From Epiperipatus broadwayi (Eukaryota; Onychophora; Udeonychophora; Euonychophora; Peripatidae), in assembly GCA_028023455.1 (NCBI GenBank), contig JAQFVV010000012.1:6420499-6484498 (forward strand): a DNA stretch of 64,000 nucleotides, in the 5' to 3' direction. The notes under the pieces were generated by a model. That model worked only from the letters and a program-made list of their open reading frames with translations. It searched no databases and was not told the origin of the DNA. How positions within the stretch are numbered: position 1 is the first letter of the stretch; the number at the start of each line of letters is the position of its first letter. Of the stretch, positions 57,642-64,000 are shown in pieces. The position numbers and the translations under genes are program-made.

Positions 57642-57847
57642 ATAAATATGTAAAATAATGTTCAAAATGGTTCAGAACAATATTGTAAGATTAATATAAA
57701 TAAATGTTTAAGATATTGGTCATATGAATTTAAAATAATATGGTATAAATATGTAAAATAATGTTCGAAATGGTTCAGAACAATATTGTAAGATTAATAT
57801 AAATAAATGTTTAAGATATTGGTCATATGAATTTAAAATAATATGGT
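57642..57847 (+). repeat. 103 bp tandem duplication in LARD-like interior
   Basis: Two adjacent units starting ATAAATATGTAAAATAATGT differ at one or two bases (TTCAAAATGG against TTCGAAATGG). Upstream 57540-57640 shows looser versions of the same words, so the array is older than this last duplication. Confidence 0.9.
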
Positions 57848-58503
57848 AAGGTTAAAATAAGTAAATGTGAGACAATCTAAGTTATATTAGGAATGTATAA
57901 GGGTTTGAAATTAAAGGGAATGAGGGTAGTATTGAAATAAGTTTTAGACAAGGATAAGTTAAAGCTGTCAATGATAAAACATAGCACCCGTAACGGACTG
58001 TCAGGGATCATTCCTCTTTTAAAATGTGCACTGGGGACAGCCAGCATAAGCCACAAGTCACTTCTTCAGGGGAGAATCCCCATATCTCATATCTCATTTC
58101 CAAAGCGTAAGATGAAATGGACAGTTGATGAATCCTGCCATTCACAGTGACCTTTTTTTGTCAAAGTCCAGTCAAGAGAACTGGCACATAAAGCTTTGGT
58201 TTTCATACATGTAAGTCGGTATAAGCCAGCGAATCTGCATCCACCTCATTTCCAAAAGATCCCTGTATCACAAAAGGATGCTGTCCTCGTGGTCGTTATC
58301 CAAAACTAAGATCATTGTAAGCAATGTTGCCAGCATCAAAAGAAGCAAAAGTATAATGGAAGATTGCCCTTAGCATGTAAAGTGAAAGATATTAAAAAAG
58401 CAAACTTAGAAAAATAATAAATATTTAGAATTAGGAATTAAAGTTATCAGAGATAAAATGGTCAAAAATGATGCATTTTACTCTCAAAGGGAGGGCAGTG
58501 TAA
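57848..58503 (+). other. LARD-like interior 3' part with polypurine tract
   Basis: 57990-58340 is more balanced in composition (GTGCACTGGGGACAGCCAGC, TCCCTGTATCACAAAAGGAT) but has stops in all frames and no recognised domain. Directly before the 3' LTR, 58488-58503 reads AAAGGGAGGGCAGTGT, a good polypurine tract. Confidence 0.65.
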
Positions 58504-60350
58504 TGTATCAACATTGTGTTGGCACATAATAATTTTATCAAAAAATTATTAAAACAAAAATCTTTCATTAAAAGAGAATAGTATTTAAAAATTTAAGAGT
58601 TTTTATTGCAGTTTGTTTTAAAAAGAAAACGTAAGATTGAAGTCAAAGAGTTTTTGAAATAAAAGTTACAATTAATTAATTAAAAGAGGGGAGGGGGGTT
58701 TGCTTTAGAAGCGTCAAGTTAAAAGTTTATAAAAGAAGTTGATTTTCAAATAAGTTATAAATGATTGATTAAAAAAATAATAAAAGGGAAGAAAGAAAAG
58801 TGTTTAAACTAAAAGTTTAAAAATATAAATCTCTTTATTTAAGTTAAAGAAAAAAAGGTAATCTTAAAACTAGTGTTGAGTTTAGATTAAAATATACAAG
58901 CACGTAAATGACAAATGCTTGTTAATAAAATATATATGTGATTATAAACATTGCATAAATACGTGCATGTTAAAATGAAATAAAGGAAAATTATATATAA
59001 AAGCACGGTGATGGCTACTAATCAAAAATGTAAAAACAACATGTTGGATGGCTGCTAATTGATATCTCCAACAACAGGATTAAAAGCTTATCTCAAAAGA
59101 ATGCAATTAAGACAAAGAAAGAACTTTGACAACAGATATAGCTGGAGGATATCAAAATGACAACACGTCTTAAGTATAAAGAGTCAATTTTTATCAGACA
59201 GTTCAGTTCAGCTGAGTTTAGAAAACAGTATAGAGTGAACAGTTGCATTTGAGAAACAGCTGAGTTTTAGTTTTGATCAGTCAATCTATGAGTTCAATTC
59301 ATCAATCAGTCATGCACTGTTAATAGCTTCATCGGAACATATGATGAACTTCAAATCTTGTCCAAATACCAGTACTCTGCCTGAGAAGAAGTAACAGCCA
59401 CCAAATAAGTGAGAGCCACCCGAGTATCTACTGTTTTAATAATAATAGTGCCACAAAATAAATAAACATCCTCAACCTTAATAAAAGAAGTAACCAGGAT
59501 CATCAATCAACAGGAATCCCCAGCCGGCTGGTAATAAAACAATTCAGAAACACACTGAAAACACAGGAAGCAAACAACCAAAATCTCCATGCTCCAAAAA
59601 CCTAGGTATTTAATAACTTTCTTATTTCCATTTATAAATTCAAAGTAGTCATTGCTGTCCATAAAGCCTCCTGAGACAGTAGTAAAGGAATTCTATCGAT
59701 GCATAAAGAACTATTGATGTGCATGTTGATTTGAATGCCTTATATTTAATATTTATCATACTATTTAATACTTTGTCATTTAACGTTGTTAGATTATATT
59801 TTCATGTGTATTTAAAATGTGTGTGTGGTCATATATAAGTACCTTAAATGTTTATGTTAATTAAAAAATATCTAGAAGTAGTTTAAAACTTTAATAATTA
59901 CTGTTAATTAAAATAAAATGTCTTTTAAACTTAAGCTTAATTTTGTCAGTCAATTCTTTTCACCACTAATTGAATTAAAAAAATAGTTGATTTCTTGAGC
60001 ACTGGATTATGGCCCTACTGTCTGAACATGTTATTTTTATACTAGCTGGCGCCTGGGGTTTACTCCAAAACAAATAAAGTGTTTGGATAGTAGGGGTTTG
60101 AATCTAGCAGGCGAGGTGGGCCACGATCTGGAAATGTGATCGTGTTATGCATTGCATAGCTCAGTCTGATCATGGGTATTATTGACAGCTCTGCTATCAA
60201 TAGTATTTTCCACTCTGCTCGAACATGCCGGTTCATTCACATAATATTTATAATGAAATAAGATTATAAATTTATTAGAAATAAGGTTAAAACCCAGCTA
60301 AACCAAGCTTGCAGAGTAAGTGTGATCGACAACAGATCGAACCCGGTACA
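58504..60350 (+). repeat. 3' LTR of LARD-like element
   Basis: Starts TGTATCAACATTGTGTTGGC and ends GATCGAACCCGGTACA, followed by AGATATATATA. Collinear with the 5' LTR, with scattered differences such as TGTACC/TGTATC, ACCTTTC/ATCTTTC and a shorter A-run. Confidence 0.9.
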
Positions 60351-60601
60351 AGATATATATATATATATAACAATCTTTAGAATATTATTTCTACCCATTT
60401 GAGCTATCAATATGTAATTGAAATGAAAGAAACAAATTCTCTTACTAATATTTATATATCTTTATTCTGTTTAAAATAACTAATCAGTGAGCCTACAAAC
60501 ATATCTTAGACAGTAAACCCAATTACTCAAGATTGAAATTATTGGTAGCTTACGGGTTGATTGTATCATAAATATATCTACATATGTTATATGGTCTATT
60601 A

Positions 60602-61048
60602 CAGGGGTCCCCAACCTGTTTGTCCTTAAGAGCACATTCTATAATACCGGCCAGGTGGCCGGCACCATTTATTTTTTCAACCAGGTGGCGGGCACCATTT
60701 ATTTTTTCAACCAGGTGGCGGGCACCATTTATTTTTTCAACCAGGTGGCGGGCAACATTTATTTTTTCAATGTAAATTTATAGTTGGATATTGTTAATAA
60801 TACACATAATGTATAATGTACAAAAAAAAAATATTTATTTCAAAAATAAAATTTTAACATATAATTAATGTTTATATTTTTACGCAGTAGAAGTATAGTA
60901 TGCCCTATAATCTGATTACAATATAAGAAAAGTTAAATTTATTTGTATCAGATAAAAAAAAATTTATCGTGTTTGGATAGCAGCGGGCACACGTAAAATG
61001 GTCTGTGGGCGCCGTGGTGCCCGTGGGCATAGGGTTGGGGATCCCCTG
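60602..61048. mobile_element. hAT-type miniature element with internal minisatellite
   Basis: The left end CAGGGGTCCCCAACC pairs with the right end GGTTGGGGATCCCCTG (one extra base). The 8 bp GTCTATTA flanks both ends (60594-60601 and 61049-61056). Eight-base duplications and CAGGGGT...-type tips are typical of hAT elements. The 447 bp body has no transposase, so it is non-autonomous. Next to the right tip, GTGGGCGCCGTGGTGCCCGT is GC-rich, unlike the surroundings. Confidence 0.9.
60651..60770 (+). repeat. 30 bp x 4 minisatellite inside hAT element
   Basis: Four head-to-tail 30 bp units start CCAGGTGGCGGGCACCATTT and end ATTTTTTCAA. The first has CCGG and the last GCAACA as variants. The 63-codon plus-strand frame here (repeated SFIFSTRWRAP-like peptide) is only a translation of the repeat. 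Confidence 0.95.
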
Positions 61049-61056
61049 GTCTATTA

Positions 61057-61575
61057 GTTTATAAAATCATAAAATCAAATTATAATTCAATCAATGTGTC
61101 ATTAATAACATCTGTAAGGGGAAATACTGAATTTAGAAAAAAGAACTTAGACTGAATATTTAAAAAAATATAATATTTTATAAATATAAAAATTTGAACC
61201 TTTTTTTTGCTTATACTTTTTCATACAAATAGTTTAGATACATGTTTTATAAATCTTAAAATTTTTACAAAAGTTTTTCTTGGCATGGGAATTTTCCAGC
61301 AATGTATCTTCATTTATCACTAATTAATAAAATCCTTCGAGGTTTAACATCATAGATTCTTTTATCCTGCAAATGAATAATGTTTTTTTGCATTTTCTAG
61401 TTGGTTCTAAATCTATATATAAACTGAAATCCAGTATTTATATTTCAATATTCTTTTATGTGTGAATGTTTTTTTTTTGTTTTGTTCTAATGGTAATGTG
61501 AGTTATCGTTCAACATTTGATTATAATATTAAACTTTTATTCTATAATAGAATTTTATAATTTGAACTTACTTTT
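61057..61575. other. AT-rich stretch without genes
   Basis: Nothing recognisable. Confidence 0.6.
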
Positions 61576-61580
61576 TTTAT

Positions 61581-61813
61581 ACTTTAACCAATTGAGCATC
61601 TTGGCTCAGTTGGTTAAAGTGTTACCTTAAAATTCAATACTCAAGAATCTATGGGTCCATATTCAATTCCCATGCTAGTACTAGTCAGTCCAGCAACCAC
61701 TGAAGAAGAGAGGTGAATAATACCTTTCAAAACATTGACATATACTAACCTGTATCTTATTACTAACAGTAGAATGTATTTGGAATATTTAAATAAAGTT
61801 GAATTTTTCTAAA
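61581..61813 (+). mobile_element. SINE-like unit: hairpin over A-box plus hammerhead-like module
   Basis: 61581-61620 is a hairpin with 17-base arms and one mismatch (ACTTTAACCAATTGAGC / GCTCAGTTGGTTAAAGT). Its right arm contains TGGCTCAGTTGG, a good tRNA A-box. A decayed B-box lies at about 61660-61671 (ATTCAATTCCC). Further on, 61700-61733 reads CTGAAGA, stem GAGAGGT-GAATAAT-ACCTTTC, AAAAC: a hammerhead-like layout with G of GAAAC changed to A. The unit ends in AAATAAAGTTGAATTTTTCT. The combination suggests a tRNA-promoter element carrying a Penelope-type tail. Confidence 0.55.
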
Positions 61814-62414
61814 GACATTCAATACTCATATTAGACAATGGAAATAGTCCATTATATAAATACATTGAACTTTTATATTTATTCATATGTTATTAGAAAA
61901 GCAGCAATCAAAAACAAAAATTACATCAAATTCTTTAGCAAATATAATTATTTTTTTACTTACAATTAATTTTTTTATATAAAAACAAGCCTTTAGTACA
62001 ATGATAAATGCCCATTTTTCAATTACATTAAAATTTTAACTATTTTAAATAATGTTTATTTGAGTCTCTATGAGGAATTTATTTGTGACTCTGGATCGTA
62101 TAATTCCCAAGTAATTCACTGCAAATAGGGAATGGTAGTATAGATTCCAAAACTATTAAGCTTAAAAATACTAAAATAACTAGTGAAGCTGCATCAATAC
62201 TGTCACTACATTTTATTAGAATTTAAAAAAATTATTGAAAAAAATGTCCAGAACAAGTATTTAATTGTGATAAAATATGAACAATTGAACACATACATAA
62301 TACTATAAATATATATTAAATGTGCTTTCTCAGTTTATTATTAATAAGATTATTTTTAAAAAAATTTGCTTACTTATAATCTTAATTTATATATACATAC
62401 TAAATACATAAAGC
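61814..62414. other. AT-rich stretch without genes
   Basis: 61814-61860 resembles the right arm of the 10857-11009 repeat. Otherwise nothing. Confidence 0.55.
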
Positions 62415-62854
62415 ATATATATATATAATATAATGGTAATTAACTATTATATGCAGTCTTTCAATTTGCAGAAATACTTTCAGTTAATTCCTTAACCCTT
62501 CTCAATTGCTATCAAATTCAAAAAACAAAATGGAAGCAAATATCATCAGCTTAAATCCCATGAATCCTGAATTTTAATGTTAGCAGCTTGTCTATTAACT
62601 ATATTGATTTTATTTCTATTTATTAAAGTTGCCTCCTTAATGTTTCTTTTATTACAGTTTCTCTCTTCATGAAAAATCTTAACACTTTCAATATGAAACA
62701 TAAATTTATATTTACTTGTCCTTTCATGATCCAAGAAAACTGAAGCAGTCATTAAACCATTATTATTTTTACTTTTCACATGCTTGTATAACAATTCATG
62801 CTCCTTTAATCTTTTTTCAATACTGCACCTCGATTCACCTATATAAGATAACAT
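62415..62854 (-). mobile_element. Penelope-like GIY-YIG fragment, second family, leftward
   Basis: The minus-strand frame 62854-62546 (102 codons) reads MLSYIGESRCSIEKRLKEHE, LLYKHVKSKNNN, ASVFLDHERTSKYKFMFHIE, RNIKEATLINRNKINIVNRQ. YIGES...R..EH is the 'YIG' half of a GIY-YIG nuclease as found at Penelope C-termini; the preceding GIY half and RT are missing. It differs clearly from the 30-36 kb family. The 3' UTR runs down to a (TA)n tract at about 62415. Confidence 0.75.
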
Positions 62855-62879
62855 TCATCCACAAAAAATTTGATGTACA

Positions 62880-63326
62880 AAATGAATTGTTATACAAGCA
62901 TGTGAAAAGTAAAAATAATAATGACTTAATGGCCGCTTCAGTTTGATGATCATGAAAGAATGTAAATATAAATTTAAGTTTGATCTTGAAAGTGTTAAGA
63001 TTCTTCATAAAAAGTGAAACCATAATAAAAGAAAAATTAAGAAAGGAATTTTAATAAATAAAAATAAAAAGAATATAATTAATAGACAAGCTGCTAGCAT
63101 TAAAATTCAGGATTCATAGGATTTGAGTTGATATTTGCTTCCATTTTGTTTTTGAATTAAATGGCAGTTATGAAAGGTTAAGGAATTAACTGAAAGTACT
63201 TCTGCAGAATGAAAGACTGTATATAATAGTTAATTGCTATTATATCTATTACTTTTATTGTTATTACAATAGTTTTTTTAATTAACGGACATTTTATTTG
63301 TATTATATATATATATATGTTATAAA
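62880..63326 (+). mobile_element. Penelope-like GIY-YIG fragment, second family, rightward mirror copy
   Basis: It starts ATGAATTGTTATACAAGCAT and encodes NELLYKHVKSKNNNDLMAAS before a stop. It then continues as the mirror image of 62415-62803 through GAAAGTGTTAAGATTCTTCA, AATAGACAAGCTGCTAGCAT, AAAATTCAGGATTCATAGGA and a terminal (TA)n. With the previous feature it forms a ~0.9 kb palindrome with a 76 bp centre. Frames on the opposite strand are shadows. Confidence 0.8.
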
Positions 63327-63556
63327 GAATTATACTGTACACTTAGTACAATAAGAAATGCTTATTGTATTATAATCAAGGTTTGTCAATAAAATATGAG
63401 CTAACCATATGGTATATAGTCTAAATACAACAAAGTTTATGGCTCCATTTATACTATTAATCAACTTTCAGAAGAATGTAATTGCAAACAAAGTTTTCTA
63501 AATGTATTTAAATAAGCATTTATTTTTATATGATGCTATGTGTACAATTATATTAC
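63327..63556. other. AT-rich stretch without genes
   Basis: Nothing recognisable. Confidence 0.6.
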
Positions 63557-63650
63557 ATTCAAAGATCAGCCTTTCAAGCTAATTGTGCATGCATCTTTTG
63601 AGAATGTTAAATAATAAATGAATACTTCCCTCCACAATACAAGATATAAT
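63557..63650 (+). repeat. Half copy (one arm) of the 4969-5265 palindromic element
   Basis: TTCAAAGATCAGCCTTTCAA, GCTAATTGTGCATGCA, AATAATAAATGAATACTT and ACAAGATATA match the left arm in order. The right arm is missing, and family B sequence follows directly at 63651. Confidence 0.8.
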
Positions 63651-64000
63651 ATAGGGTATATGAGCACAGACTTTCAGATGATCCATCACTCTCCACTCTA
63701 TCTAATAACACTGATACACTCAAGCACATATCTGCTGAAAAGATAAATAATCACCAATATACGTATTTCATGCTAAACCAGCAATCATCAGTTGGTCCAG
63801 ATTATCATCTCCCACACATATATACTATAAGTGTTCAGATATATATTAAGATAGACAATCCTCATACTTTAATGGACAGGCTCCAATCTACTACACACTC
63901 CAACTCTTCAACCATGCAATTGAAAATCTGATGATGGAATGCTCAAAGGCCACCCTGAGGCAGAGATTCTTGTCACACCCATGTTGACCTAAGGTCAATC
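63651..64000 (-). repeat. Family B copy, minus strand, cut by window end
   Basis: TAGGGTATATGAGCACAGAC, CACTGATACACTCAAGCACA, CACCAATATACGTATTTCAT, GTTGGTCCAGATTATCATCT, TTTAATGGACAGGCTCCAAT, GATGGAATGCTCAAAGGCCA and GCAGAGATTCTTGTCACACC are the reverse complement of the unit at 51.7 kb. It extends further toward the 5' end (TTGACCTAAGGTCAATC) than the other copies, so it is the best guide to the family's full length. Confidence 0.8.

Larger units (their letters stand above)
54097..60350 (+). mobile_element. Complete LTR retrotransposon without pol (LARD-like)
   Basis: Two direct LTRs of 1862 and 1847 bp enclose a 2.5 kb interior with a primer-binding-like start, a short gag-like ORF and a polypurine tract. 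There is no protease, RT, RNase H or integrase, so it must depend on proteins from elsewhere. This is the plan of 'large retrotransposon derivatives'. The flanks are (TA)n: ATAT before, AGATATAT after, so a 4 bp ATAT duplication with one change is likely. LTRs differ by scattered substitutions and small indels, so the insertion is not brand new. Confidence 0.85.

Noticed and set aside
58040-58075. Minus-strand CTGAAGAAGTGACTTGTGGC word resembling the hammerhead-like modules
   Set aside because: No GAAAC-like second box follows and it lies inside the LARD-like interior; probably chance.
60584-60775. 63-codon frame with repeated peptide
   Set aside because: It is a translation of the 30 bp minisatellite in the hAT element.
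63925-63945. CTGATGATGG in family B as a hammerhead box
   Set aside because: No hairpin followed by GAAAC is found within reach, and the word is not conserved as a module in other family B copies.
1-64000. CRISPR array, operons, ribosome binding sites or bacterial genes
   Set aside because: The window has no regularly spaced direct repeats of that kind, no dense coding and only eukaryotic element types.

Overview
This window looks like animal nuclear DNA, very AT-rich (roughly three quarters A+T by eye), with no cellular gene that I can support. No intact open reading frame exceeds 387 codons. Every recognisable coding stretch belongs to a transposable element, and almost all are broken. The element mix is Penelope-like elements with GIY-YIG domains, RTE-type LINEs, Gypsy-like LTR elements, piggyBac, a hAT miniature element and tRNA-derived SINEs. 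It points to a repeat-rich invertebrate. The species cannot be fixed from sequence alone; a cephalopod or a chelicerate would both fit.

Layout. 1-15 kb is mostly plain AT-rich DNA holding several hairpin-forming miniature elements (2.8, 5.0, 8.7, 9.3, 10.9 and 11.9 kb), two tRNA-derived SINEs and a trinucleotide repeat. 15.3-16.25 kb holds a dead piggyBac transposase. 18.5-19.3 kb holds two copies of a dispersed ~330 bp repeat ('family B'). 21.7 kb has a tRNA-Gly-derived SINE, and 22.0-23.5 kb a very old RTE LINE. 24.7-26.5 kb is a decayed gag gene with a coiled coil and capsid-like region. 27.9-30.06 kb is a 2.18 kb solo LTR, directly followed by a complex Penelope locus (30.06-36.1 kb). There a leftward copy, a leftward 3' fragment and a rightward copy meet head to head. 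The locus was later hit by a SINE and by a 1.29 kb terminal-inverted-repeat element.

38-43 kb has more perfect or near-perfect palindromic elements and a LINE C-terminal relic. 43.1-45.6 kb is a palindromic element split by a second 2.18 kb solo LTR. 46.4-47.95 kb is more complex sequence that looks like LTR-element debris. 49.1-50.75 kb is the best-preserved gene, an RTE reverse transcriptase truncated at its 5' end and carrying one frameshift. 54.1-60.35 kb is a complete LTR-PBS-interior-PPT-LTR element lacking pol (LARD-like). 60.6-61.05 kb is a hAT miniature element with an internal minisatellite. 61.6 kb is an unusual SINE-like unit, and 62.4-63.3 kb a second Penelope family, again as head-to-head inverted fragments. 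The window ends inside a family B copy.

Two themes tie the window together. Retroelement fragments repeatedly occur as head-to-head inverted pairs. Many of the repeats, including all three Penelope 3' ends at 30-36 kb, carry a short module resembling the catalytic core of a hammerhead ribozyme (CTGANGA-like box, hairpin, GAAAC-like box). Hammerhead motifs are known in Penelope-like elements, so these modules may mark one set of Penelope-mobilised sequences.
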